Source: Methanomassiliicoccaceae archaeon (GTDB lineage Archaea; Thermoplasmatota; Thermoplasmata; Methanomassiliicoccales; Methanomethylophilaceae). Taken from it: 58,508 nt of DNA. Below are positions 1 through 6,855 of this stretch, in pieces; the stretch's first letter is position 1; every line of letters begins with the position of its first letter. A program made the position numbers and the translations under genes. The stretch lies in contig JAEEJP010000122.1 in NCBI GenBank assembly GCA_016281925.1, positions 1 to 58,508 on the forward strand. Direction: 5' to 3'. Below the pieces are notes generated by a model. That model was not told the origin of the DNA. It did no database searches and was given only the letters and a program-made list of their open reading frames with translations.

Positions 1-1
1 C

Positions 2-76
2 ATGTCCGATCCCGAGGACGAAGAGATCGAAGCGATAACCGAGGCCTTCTCGGAGGCCGGCGGAGAGGATCTCTGA
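2..76 (+). CDS. C-terminal end of an unidentified gene (partial)
   Basis: The window opens inside a reading frame that runs from the left edge to a TGA. The visible 24 residues are strongly acidic (motifs DPEDEEIEA and EAGGEDL). No family can be recognised from so short a tail. It is followed within about 10 nt by a hairpin, which supports a real gene end. The true start lies outside the window; the ATG at position 2 is probably internal. Confidence 0.55.
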   Translation: MSDPEDEEIEAITEAFSEAGGEDL

Positions 77-86
77 TTTTTTTCCG

Positions 87-112
87 GGCGGGAGGGGCTC
101 TCCCTTCCCGCC
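87..112 (+). terminator. GC-rich hairpin after the left-edge gene
   Basis: The arms GGCGGGA and TCCCGCC pair perfectly, with inner GGG/CCC extending the stem. The hairpin follows the TGA of the left-edge gene and lies before the AT-rich promoter region of the cobalt operon. T-runs occur just before it (about 77-83) and further downstream. Probable transcript end or processing stem. Confidence 0.45.
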
Positions 113-153
113 GCACCAATCCGTCCGCATAATTTTTTTTGTCAAATTTAAAT

Positions 154-240
154 TAATTTAGGTATAGCTAAATTATTCTGATGATTATGAATACATCTCA
201 GAAATACTGTATTTAAATGTAACTATGGATTAGTTATCCA
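154..240 (+). promoter_or_regulatory. Palindrome-rich promoter region of the cobalt operon
   Basis: Three inverted repeats sit in this AT-rich stretch: TAATTTAG-N6-CTAAATTA at 154-175, AAATAC-T-GTATTT at 202-214, and TGGAT-N5-ATCCA at 226-240. A TATA-like TATTTAAAT overlaps the second at 210-218. The cbiM start follows about 60 nt downstream behind a ribosome site (AGGTGA). Seen: the repeats and their position. Inferred: binding sites for a metal- or corrinoid-responsive regulator of the cbi genes. The regulator is unknown. Confidence 0.45.
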
Positions 241-303
241 AACGTTTATCTAATCGATGACGGATAGCGTGCCCGGCTTTCGAAATATTATTCAGGTGAA
301 ATC

Positions 304-975
304 ATGCACATAATGGAAGGGTTCCTAGACCCGATCTGGTGCGCCGTATGGTTCGTACTGGCAATCCCGTTCGTAATCCTAGGAGCCAAAAAAATCATCG
401 ACCTGATGAGGAACCATCCGGAGCACAAAATGACCATCGCTCTGGCTGGGGCCTTCATCTTCTTGCTGTCCTCTCTGAAAATACCGTCCGTCACCGGATC
501 AAGCTCTCACCCCACCGGAACCGGATTCTCCGTCGTCATGTACGGGATCTGCGCCACCTCTTTCCTCGCGACCATCGTCCTGATATTCCAGGCCATCCTT
601 CTGGCCCACGGCGGTCTCACCACCCTCGGAGCCAACATCTTCTCCATGGGGATCGCCGGACCCGCCTGCGGTCTCCTGTTCTGGATACTCCTCAAGAAAG
701 CCACCGGCAACGTGCCTCTCAGCATGTTCTTCGCGGCTCTCTTCGCCGACCTGTTCACCTATGTGGTCACCGCTTTCCAGATGACCCTCAACCACGGGCA
801 GTCCGTCGAAGCGTTCGTCGATTTCATGACCAACTACGCGGTCACCCAGATCCCTCTGGCAATCATCGAAGGAATCCTGTTCTTCATGTTCGCCACCTAC
901 CTCATCCGCAACAAGCCCGAGCTCCTCGACATCACCGTCGACTCCTTCAAGCCCAAGAAGGAGGTCTCCGCATGA
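304..975 (+). CDS. cbiM: Cobalt ECF transporter substrate-capture protein CbiM
   Basis: Membrane substrate-binding (S) component of the CbiMNQO energy-coupling-factor cobalt importer. The protein begins MHIMEG, the family's diagnostic N-terminus, in which the amino group and His2 help coordinate the metal. About six hydrophobic segments follow over 223 residues, the normal size. The start is fixed by this motif and by an upstream AGGTGA. The stop overlaps the cbiN start as ATGA, so the two are translationally coupled. Imported cobalt would feed corrinoid synthesis, needed for methyl transfer in methylotrophic methanogens. Confidence 0.93.
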   Translation: MHIMEGFLDPIWCAVWFVLAIPFVILGAKKIIDLMRNHPEHKMTIALAGAFIFLLSSLKIPSVTGSSSHPTGTGFSVVMYGICATSFLATIVLIFQAILLAHGGLTTLGANIFSMGIAGPACGLLFWILLKKATGNVPLSMFFAALFADLFTYVVTAFQMTLNHGQSVEAFVDFMTNYAVTQIPLAIIEGILFFMFATYLIRNKPELLDITVDSFKPKKEVSA

Positions 976-1259
976 GCAACAGCAAATGGATCTACATCGG
1001 AGGATTCGCGGTCATCGCGATCATGTGCCTCGCGGCTCTGGCATATGGAGCCACCCAGGGGGCCGAGTTCGGAGGCGCCGACGACGGTGCCGAAGGCGTG
1101 GTCGAAGACGTGGATCCCGGATACGAACCCTGGTGGAGCGGCATCTTCGGGGACTACGAGCTTCCCGGAGAGACCGAGAGCCTTCTCTTCGCCCTTCAGG
1201 CCGCCATCGGCGCGATAATCATCGGTTATTTCATCGGCCGCACGGTCAAGAGAGCATAA
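972..1259 (+). CDS. cbiN: Cobalt transport protein CbiN
   Basis: Small accessory component of the cobalt ECF transporter, 95 residues, with a transmembrane helix at each end (IYIGGFAVIAIMCLAALAY near the N-terminus; a second around residues 72-90) and an acidic extracytoplasmic loop containing the conserved YEPWW...E pattern of CbiN. It overlaps cbiM by the ATGA tetranucleotide. A GC-rich hairpin (GAGGGGC/GCCCCCTC, about 1265-1281) separates it from cbiQ and may tune expression between the MN and QO parts. Confidence 0.9.
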   Translation: MSNSKWIYIGGFAVIAIMCLAALAYGATQGAEFGGADDGAEGVVEDVDPGYEPWWSGIFGDYELPGETESLLFALQAAIGAIIIGYFIGRTVKRA

Positions 1260-1308
1260 ACTTCGAGGGGCCAGCCCCCTCATTCCAATTTTGACGACCG
1301 GTCATAAC

Positions 1309-2130
1309 ATGTCAGAGCAGACGCAGATGGATACGCTCGCCTACAGTTCCAGGATGCTGTCGTGGGCGCCTTTGGGAAAATTCCTGTTCGTAATCGCGGT
1401 CCTGATAGTCAACATCATGACCAGCTCGATGCTGGTCCCGTTCGTTACACTGGCTATAGGGCTGATATTGATGGCCTACTCCACCAATTTCAAGATACCG
1501 TTCTTCGTGGGCCTGGCCCTGGCGGAGGCGCTGCTCATTCTCGCCATAGGCGCGGGGATCATATCCATCACTGGGGACAAAGCCGATCCGGCGATATGGG
1601 ACACTAATCTCCTCTGGTTCGACATCTACATGACCGCAGACAGCTTCAACAAGGCCTGGCTCATCCTTTTCCGCGGAGTGGCGGGGATGTCCGTCATGCT
1701 GGCTTTCGCCACTTCCACCCCGATCCCGCATCTCTCGCAGGCCCTCAGGCAGATACGCATGCCCCGCGAGGTTTCCGAGCTCGTGGTCCTCATCTACAGA
1801 TACGGATTCCTTCTTCTGGAGAGGATGGAGTCCATGTGGGACGCGGCGCACTGCAGGATGGGTTTCAACGGCTTCATGAACACCATGAAGACCACCGCGT
1901 CGATAGCGGTGGGGATATTCACCTCATCTTCCAACATGGCCGACAAGGCGCAGATCGCCCTGGACTGCAGGAATTACCAGGGCTTTTTCCCGGTATACAA
2001 TTCGCCTCCGAAGGTAGGGGTCAAATGGATCGCGTTCACCGCCGCCGTTTTCGTCCTCATCTACCTGTTCGGAATCCATACCGAAGGCTGGATAAACATG
2101 GCCAAGCTGTTCTTCGGGGAGGCGATATGA
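1309..2130 (+). CDS. cbiQ: Energy-coupling factor transmembrane protein CbiQ
   Basis: Integral-membrane T component of the cobalt importer; couples ATP hydrolysis by the CbiO proteins to CbiM. The ATG at 1309 gives 273 residues, typical for CbiQ, with an N-terminal cluster of hydrophobic helices and a cytoplasmic coupling region around EVSELVVLIYRYGFLLLERM, which matches the conserved ERxxS/RM-type segment of T components. An in-frame TTG at 1291 would add only six residues. The stop overlaps the first cbiO start. Confidence 0.9.
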   Translation: MSEQTQMDTLAYSSRMLSWAPLGKFLFVIAVLIVNIMTSSMLVPFVTLAIGLILMAYSTNFKIPFFVGLALAEALLILAIGAGIISITGDKADPAIWDTNLLWFDIYMTADSFNKAWLILFRGVAGMSVMLAFATSTPIPHLSQALRQIRMPREVSELVVLIYRYGFLLLERMESMWDAAHCRMGFNGFMNTMKTTASIAVGIFTSSSNMADKAQIALDCRNYQGFFPVYNSPPKVGVKWIAFTAAVFVLIYLFGIHTEGWINMAKLFFGEAI

Positions 2131-3245
2131 TGGCCAACATCCTGGAGACCAGGGATCTGACCTACGCTTACACCTCCAGGCAGGAGGATCCCTCGCTGGA
2201 TTCCGTCAGCGTCGGGATATCCGAAGGCGTGAGGACCGTCATCCTTGGCGCCAACGGCGCGGGGAAATCCACGCTGTTCTACCATTTCAACGGCATTTTC
2301 AAGCCCAAATCGGGGGAGGTCCTCTACCGCGGGAAGCCCCTGGAATACACGCGCGAGGCGCTCAGCGTCCTGCGCAACGAGATCTCGGTCGTCGTCCAGA
2401 ACCCCGACGAACAGATATTCTCCGCCACCGTGGAGGAGGACGTCGCCTTCGGCCCGATGAACATGGGCATGGAAAGGGACGAGATCGAGCGGAGGATACA
2501 GCATTCGCTGTTCAAGGTGGGCATGGAGGACTACCGCTACCGGCCCACGATCCAGCTTTCATACGGCCAGAGGAAGAGGGTCGCTCTTGCAGGGGCGCTG
2601 GCGACGGACCCCAAAGTCCTGATATTGGACGAGCCCACCGCCGGCCTGGACCCTCAGATGTCCCAGGAGGTCATCGAGCTCGTGGAGGAGCTGATCTCGG
2701 CGGGCACCACCGTCATAATATCGACCCACGACGTGGACCTGGCTTACTCATGGGCGGACGAGATCCATGTCCTGAGGAGGGGGAAGCTTGTCTATTCCGG
2801 GAAGCCGGAGCCTTTTTTCGAGGACAGGGTGCAGACGGCGCTGGCCGGCCTGGTGCTCCCGCATACGTTCTCCGTCAACCATTCGGTGCAGGCCATCCGC
2901 GGGCTGCCCGAGGCGCCTTTCCCGAGGACCAACAGCCAGATGCTCTGCAAGATGCTGCCGGACTGCGACGCGGCCGGGAAGATACGCCTGATCCCGGTGT
3001 CGGATTCCCTGCCGGAATGTGCCGGAGAAGGCCGCGTGGGGATATACGGGTCCAACGTCCGCCGCCTGTTCAGGGCCGCCGGGATGACCCCCGACTTCCA
3101 TTTCAACGCGGTGGAGCATTGCCTCATGGAGGCGGTTTCCGGCCGCGATGCCGTACTATATTGCGACGAAAGCGTCAGAGCCGCGGTCCTGGAGCGCATA
3201 CAGTCCATGGAGCAGTTCGGGAAGTGCGTGGAGGTGGTCATGTGA
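2127..3245 (+). CDS. cbiO: Cobalt ECF transporter ATPase CbiO, first copy
   Basis: ABC ATPase of the cobalt importer. Motifs in order: Walker A GANGAGKST, Q-loop VVQNPDEQIF, signature LSYGQRKRVALAG, Walker B LILDEPTAGLDP, H-loop STHDVD. The 372-residue length exceeds the usual 270-280 because of an approximately 100-residue C-terminal domain that is also present in the second copy. Start ATG at 2127 overlaps the cbiQ stop (ATGATG) and is preceded by GGGGAGG. An ATG at 2130 is equally possible. Confidence 0.92.
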   Translation: MMANILETRDLTYAYTSRQEDPSLDSVSVGISEGVRTVILGANGAGKSTLFYHFNGIFKPKSGEVLYRGKPLEYTREALSVLRNEISVVVQNPDEQIFSATVEEDVAFGPMNMGMERDEIERRIQHSLFKVGMEDYRYRPTIQLSYGQRKRVALAGALATDPKVLILDEPTAGLDPQMSQEVIELVEELISAGTTVIISTHDVDLAYSWADEIHVLRRGKLVYSGKPEPFFEDRVQTALAGLVLPHTFSVNHSVQAIRGLPEAPFPRTNSQMLCKMLPDCDAAGKIRLIPVSDSLPECAGEGRVGIYGSNVRRLFRAAGMTPDFHFNAVEHCLMEAVSGRDAVLYCDESVRAAVLERIQSMEQFGKCVEVVM

Positions 3246-4375
3246 ATGTCATAGAGACGGAGAACATCACCTACTATTACGAGGGCGCGAAGACGCCTTC
3301 CATGAAGGGCGTCAGCATCTCCATCAGGAAAGGCGTCAAGACCGTCATCCTGGGTGCCAACGGCGCGGGGAAGTCCACGCTGTTCTACCACTTCAACGGC
3401 GTCGTGAAGCCCAAGGAAGGCGTCGTGAAGGTCATGGGGGAGCCTGTGAGCTACAGGAAGAAAGGCCTCACGGCGCTGCGCTCCAGAATCGCGGTGGTGC
3501 TCCAGAATCCCGACGACCAGGTTTTCGGGCAGACTGTGGAGACCGACATCGCTTATGGTCCCAGGAACATGAAGCTGCCCGAGAGCGAGGTCAAGGAGAG
3601 GGTCGAGGAAGCCCTTTTCCAGACCGGCCTCGGGGATCTCAGGGACAAGAACACGCTCCAGCTGTCCTACGGGCAGAGGAAGAGGCTCGCTCTGGCCGGG
3701 GCTCTGGCGATGAAGCCCGAGGTCCTGATAATGGACGAGCCCACCGCCGGCCTGGATCCGCAGATGGCTCTGGAGCTCATGGAGCTCGCGGAACAGCTCC
3801 ACCATATGGGCACCACCATAGTGATATCCACCCACGACGTCGATCTGGCTTACGCCTGGGCGGACGAGATCCACGTGCTCAGGAGAGGGGAACTCATATT
3901 CTCCGGGAATTCCGAGGATTTCTACTCCGATCCGATGGCGGTCCATTCCACCGGCGTCATGCAGCCTTCCATGTTCGTGATCAACAACAATCTCGCAGCC
4001 TTCCGCGGGGAGGATCCGGCGCCGTATCCGAGGACGGAATCCCAGCTGGTTTCCAAGATGGTGTCCGGCCCCAAAGGCAGGATGACTGCGATCCCGGTGG
4101 GAACCGATACGGATGCCGCGGCTCTCGGCAGGATCCTGGACGGCAGGGGCGATTCCAAGGTGGGCGTTTTCGGGACGGTATCCCGCAGGATGATGTATGA
4201 CTCCTCGCTTCCGGCGGATTATGTGTTCAACGGATTCGAGTCGTGCATGGGGGAATGCCTGATGGGCAGGGACTCCATATTGGTGTGCGACAGGGATTCG
4301 ATATCCCTGATAGAATCCAAGATCCAGCGGCTGAAGGATTTCGGCACCGAGGTCGGATTCGAAGTCCGGGCATGA
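3242..4375 (+). CDS. cbiO: Cobalt ECF transporter ATPase CbiO, second copy
   Basis: Paralogue of the preceding ATPase, with the same motif set (GANGAGKST, VLQNPDDQVF, LSYGQRKRLALAG, LIMDEPTAGLDP, STHDVDLAY) and the same extra C-terminal domain. Translation most likely starts at GTG 3242, which overlaps the previous stop as GTGA and is preceded by GGAGGTGG; no ATG lies in frame nearby. Two adjacent similar ATPases suggest a CbiO heterodimer powering one importer, as in ECF systems with EcfA and EcfA', rather than two independent transporters. 377 residues. Confidence 0.92.
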   Translation: MNVIETENITYYYEGAKTPSMKGVSISIRKGVKTVILGANGAGKSTLFYHFNGVVKPKEGVVKVMGEPVSYRKKGLTALRSRIAVVLQNPDDQVFGQTVETDIAYGPRNMKLPESEVKERVEEALFQTGLGDLRDKNTLQLSYGQRKRLALAGALAMKPEVLIMDEPTAGLDPQMALELMELAEQLHHMGTTIVISTHDVDLAYAWADEIHVLRRGELIFSGNSEDFYSDPMAVHSTGVMQPSMFVINNNLAAFRGEDPAPYPRTESQLVSKMVSGPKGRMTAIPVGTDTDAAALGRILDGRGDSKVGVFGTVSRRMMYDSSLPADYVFNGFESCMGECLMGRDSILVCDRDSISLIESKIQRLKDFGTEVGFEVRA

Positions 4376-4418
4376 GGCCATCCCGGGCTTCCGATCTTGT
4401 TTTTCTGTCTGCCCGAAA

Positions 4419-4455
4419 CCATTTAATAATTTTAATTGCATACAATTTAATTGTA
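4419..4455 (+). promoter_or_regulatory. Promoter and palindromic operator of the ferritin-like gene
   Basis: A TATA-like element (ATTTAATAAT, 4421-4430) is followed at 4441-4455 by the perfect palindrome TACAATT-T-AATTGTA, placed where transcription would start. The ribosome site GAAAGGTGA and the ATG at 4477 follow. A symmetric site over the start region suggests repression by a dimeric regulator, possibly the OhrR-like protein encoded two genes downstream; that link is inference. Confidence 0.5.
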
Positions 4456-4476
4456 CGAAATTGAAAGGTGAACGAA

Positions 4477-4935
4477 ATGGAAGACAGCAGGAAACTTTTG
4501 GACGCCATGCAGATGATCGTGACCAACCTCTCCCAGCAGGCCGACGGGCACATGATCCAGTCGAGGATCTTCAGCAGCCTCGGATTCTCCAAGCTCGCCG
4601 AGAAATATGCCGGGCACGCCGACGAGGAGAGGGGCTATGTGATCAAGATCGCCGACCGCATGATGGACCTCGGCGCGGAAGTCAGGAACGAGGCCAAGCC
4701 CGCCATGCCTGTGTGCAAGGATCCCGTCGAATGGGTGAAAACCGACCTCCAGATATCGAAGGACGGCCTCAAGGCTCTCAGCGGGATCATGTGCCTCGCC
4801 GCGGCCGACGTCACCACCTACGACATCCTCAAGGAATACTACAAGGACGAGGAGGAAGACATGCACTGGGGAGAGCAGCAGCTCGACCTCATCGCCATGA
4901 TCGGCGTCCAGAACTGGCTGGTCCAGCAGCTCTGA
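4477..4935 (+). CDS. Bacterioferritin-like (ferritin superfamily) protein
   Basis: 152 residues with the four-helix pattern of bacterioferritin; the C-terminus around DEEEDMHWGEQQLDLI and VQNWLVQQL follows the Bfr consensus closely. However, the di-iron ligands appear altered: the E-x-x-H of helix 2 reads E-x-x-Y (EERGY), the helix-3 Glu position is Ser in DLQISKDG, and the final E-x-x-H is shifted (EEEDMHW). Iron storage, peroxide detoxification or a modified metal site are all possible. Start ATG 4477 is preferred over GTG 4468 because AGGTGA lies before it. First gene of a stress cluster with the peroxidase and OhrR. Confidence 0.75.
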   Translation: MEDSRKLLDAMQMIVTNLSQQADGHMIQSRIFSSLGFSKLAEKYAGHADEERGYVIKIADRMMDLGAEVRNEAKPAMPVCKDPVEWVKTDLQISKDGLKALSGIMCLAAADVTTYDILKEYYKDEEEDMHWGEQQLDLIAMIGVQNWLVQQL

Positions 4936-4945
4936 GGCGATTCAG

Positions 4946-5485
4946 ATGGGAATCTACGATTTCAGCGTGAAAGCGAGGGACGGATCCGAAGTCCCTCTGT
5001 CAGACTACAAGGGCAAGGTTCTGCTCATCGTCAACACGGCGACCGGCTGCGGATTCACTCCCCAGTACGAGGACCTCCAGAAGATATACGACGAGTTCAG
5101 GGACAGAGGCCTCGAGATACTGGACTTCCCCTGCAACCAGTTCAAGGAGCAGGCTCCCGGCAGCGACGAGGAGATCCACCAGTTCTGCAAGGGGCGCTTC
5201 GGGATAACTTTCCCCCAGTTCTCCAAGATCGACGTCCTCGGAGAGAACGCCAGCCCCCTGTTCAGATATCTGTCCGAGAACACCGAGTTCGAGGGGTTCA
5301 GCGGCACCAAAGCGCTCCTTCTGGGGCCGATAGTCAAGTCCATGGACAAGGACTACAAGAACAACGGCAACGTCAAATGGAACTTCACCAAGTTCCTCAT
5401 CGGGCGCGGCGGCGAGATCATCGGCCGCTTCGAGCCCACCGCCGACATGAAGAAGGTCAGGGCGGCAGTCGAGAAGGCGCTCTGA
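4946..5485 (+). CDS. Glutathione peroxidase-family thiol peroxidase
   Basis: Thioredoxin-fold peroxidase of the GPx family, 179 residues. The peroxidatic Cys35 sits in NTATGCGFTPQY, the FPCNQF motif supplies the second conserved Cys and Gln, and the KWNFTKFLI motif supplies the catalytic Trp/Asn. Cys instead of Sec and the monomer-type length suggest it uses thioredoxin-like reductants rather than glutathione, as known for many microbial GPx proteins. It lies 10 nt after the ferritin-like gene and its stop overlaps the regulator's start (TGATG), so the three form an operon for peroxide and iron handling. Confidence 0.9.
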   Translation: MGIYDFSVKARDGSEVPLSDYKGKVLLIVNTATGCGFTPQYEDLQKIYDEFRDRGLEILDFPCNQFKEQAPGSDEEIHQFCKGRFGITFPQFSKIDVLGENASPLFRYLSENTEFEGFSGTKALLLGPIVKSMDKDYKNNGNVKWNFTKFLIGRGGEIIGRFEPTADMKKVRAAVEKAL

Positions 5486-5961
5486 TGCCCGAAGGGGAGT
5501 ATGATCTTCTCCGGCTGGAGAATCAGCTGTGCTTCCCTCTCTACGTATGCGCAAAGGAGGTGGTCGGGAAGTACCGGCCCCTCCTGGACGCCCTGGGGAT
5601 CACCTATACGCAGTACATCGCCATGATGGTGCTGTGGGAGCGCCGGTCGGTCAGGGCGAAGGAGCTCGGGGAGATGCTGTTCCTGGATTCGGGGACGCTC
5701 ACGCCCATGCTGAAGAAGATGGAGGCCAAAGGCTATGTCACGCGCAGCCGCGATCCCGGCGACGAGAGAAGCCTCATAGTGGCCGCCACGGACGAGGGGA
5801 TGGCTCTCAGGGAGAAGGCGAAGGAAGTGCCTTACAGGGTGGGCTCATGCATCCCGCTGTCCCCCGAGGACGCCCTTGCCCTGCAGGGGATCCTGGGGAG
5901 GATGATGGCCTCCTTCAGGGCGGAGCGATCCCCCTCCCCCATGCTTCTTCCGGTCTCATGA
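5485..5961 (+). CDS. OhrR-like MarR-family transcriptional regulator
   Basis: 158-residue winged-helix regulator. The N-terminal LENQLCFPLYVC matches the OhrR signature, with Cys16 in the position of the peroxide-sensing Cys15 of Bacillus OhrR, plus a second nearby Cys22. The recognition region is LGEMLFLDSGTLTPMLKKME, followed by the wing RDPGDERSL. It probably represses its own operon, releasing on oxidation by organic hydroperoxides; the palindrome at 4441-4455 is a candidate operator. The start overlaps the peroxidase stop by one base. Confidence 0.85.
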   Translation: MPEGEYDLLRLENQLCFPLYVCAKEVVGKYRPLLDALGITYTQYIAMMVLWERRSVRAKELGEMLFLDSGTLTPMLKKMEAKGYVTRSRDPGDERSLIVAATDEGMALREKAKEVPYRVGSCIPLSPEDALALQGILGRMMASFRAERSPSPMLLPVS

Positions 5962-6015
5962 GCCGGCTGGACGGCCAACAACTTTATAGACAAGTTATCC
6001 ATTCTGAGGAATTGC

Positions 6016-6091
6016 GCCGTGGTAACTCAGTTGGGAGAGTGCAAGACTGAAGATCTTGAAGTCGCTGGTTCGAGCCCGGCTCACGGCACCA
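6016..6091 (+). tRNA. tRNA-Phe (anticodon GAA) with encoded CCA
   Basis: Cloverleaf: acceptor GCCGTGG with TCACGGC (one G-U), D-arm ACTC/GAGT, anticodon stem CAAGA/TCTTG with loop CTGAAGA (anticodon GAA), T-arm GCTGG/CCGGC with loop TTCGAGC, discriminator A at 6088 followed by an encoded CCA. No intron. A TATA element (CTTTATAGA, 5982-5990) lies about 26-30 nt upstream of the mature 5' end. Confidence 0.95.
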
Positions 6092-6124
6092 TGATTTCTC
6101 TCAGATCAGCGATGGTGGTCTCAT

Positions 6125-6301
6125 TTGGAGCCTGACAGGATTTTCATCGATATCCGCACCTGCGAATTGAGGCTGTCGCAGCTTATGGAGGAGATCAGGC
6201 GCATCCAGGCCGAGAACCCCGATTACGAGGTGTTCCTGGACGGCGACGCTTACGCCATAGTCGGCCGCAGGAGGGACCAGCGATGCCCCGCGGAAGGCTG
6301 A
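6125..6301 (+). CDS. Small conserved-looking protein of unknown function
   Basis: A 58-codon frame starting at TTG 6125 (no ATG or GTG is available in frame). It reads like a folded small protein: DRIFIDIRTCELRLSQL, an amphipathic helix EEIRRIQAENPDYEV, and strand-like FLDGDAYAIVGRRR. It overlaps the start of the DUF531-like gene by 19 nt, suggesting co-translation. Not recognised; the start is uncertain. Confidence 0.5.
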   Translation: MEPDRIFIDIRTCELRLSQLMEEIRRIQAENPDYEVFLDGDAYAIVGRRRDQRCPAEG

Positions 6302-6855
6302 CCATCGGACTTTACAATTCTTACGACCAGAACTTCAGGGAGCCCCACAGGCGCGTGATAGCCCGCGCGGGGGACCTGGCTATGGCTTTCGATATGAATC
6401 TGGCTCTGTTCGGGTTCCCGATCCCGGAGGACACCCGCACGCCGGTGGAGGTGGCGGAATGGATCGCGGGGACCACCAGCATAGGCCACCACGGCGATTA
6501 TTTCGTGGATTTGGCGGAGAAAGGGCGCTTCCAGAAGTTTCCGTATCCTTCCAGAGGCTTCCCCCCGCAGCTGGGCGTCCCGGTGCTGACGACGTGCAGG
6601 CCGGAGCCTTCCAAGAAGATAGACGTGGCGCAGGCCGCGGAGATGGTCAGAGGGGGGCAGAGCCTTCTTCTCGTGTTCGGGATCGGCCCCCACGGCGTGC
6701 CGAAGGATATCATGAGAATTCCGAAGTACAATCTGGACATAACCCCAGGCGGATTCTCGCTGGAGACCTGCGCGGCGCTGGGGTCGGTCTGCGGCGCTTT
6801 CCACGCCATGCTCGATTTCCGAGGTCAGTCGCAGCCCTCGAACTGGCTGTCGTAG
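6283..6855 (+). CDS. DUF531-like protein (probable SPOUT-fold)
   Basis: 190 residues. The C-terminal half contains LLVFGIGPHGVPKDI and LDITPGGFSLETCAALG, which resemble the knotted SAM-binding loops of SPOUT methyltransferases and the archaeal DUF531 family as I recall it. The substrate is unknown; RNA methylation would be the default guess. It ends in TAG, unusual in this window, and its last 31 nt overlap the convergent ABC gene. The start ATG 6283 lies within the upstream small ORF. Confidence 0.65.
   Translation: MPRGRLTIGLYNSYDQNFREPHRRVIARAGDLAMAFDMNLALFGFPIPEDTRTPVEVAEWIAGTTSIGHHGDYFVDLAEKGRFQKFPYPSRGFPPQLGVPVLTTCRPEPSKKIDVAQAAEMVRGGQSLLLVFGIGPHGVPKDIMRIPKYNLDITPGGFSLETCAALGSVCGAFHAMLDFRGQSQPSNWLS

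Noticed and set aside
154-300. Cobalamin riboswitch before cbiM
   Set aside because: No B12-box-like conserved sequence or long structured leader is visible; the region is AT-rich with short palindromes.
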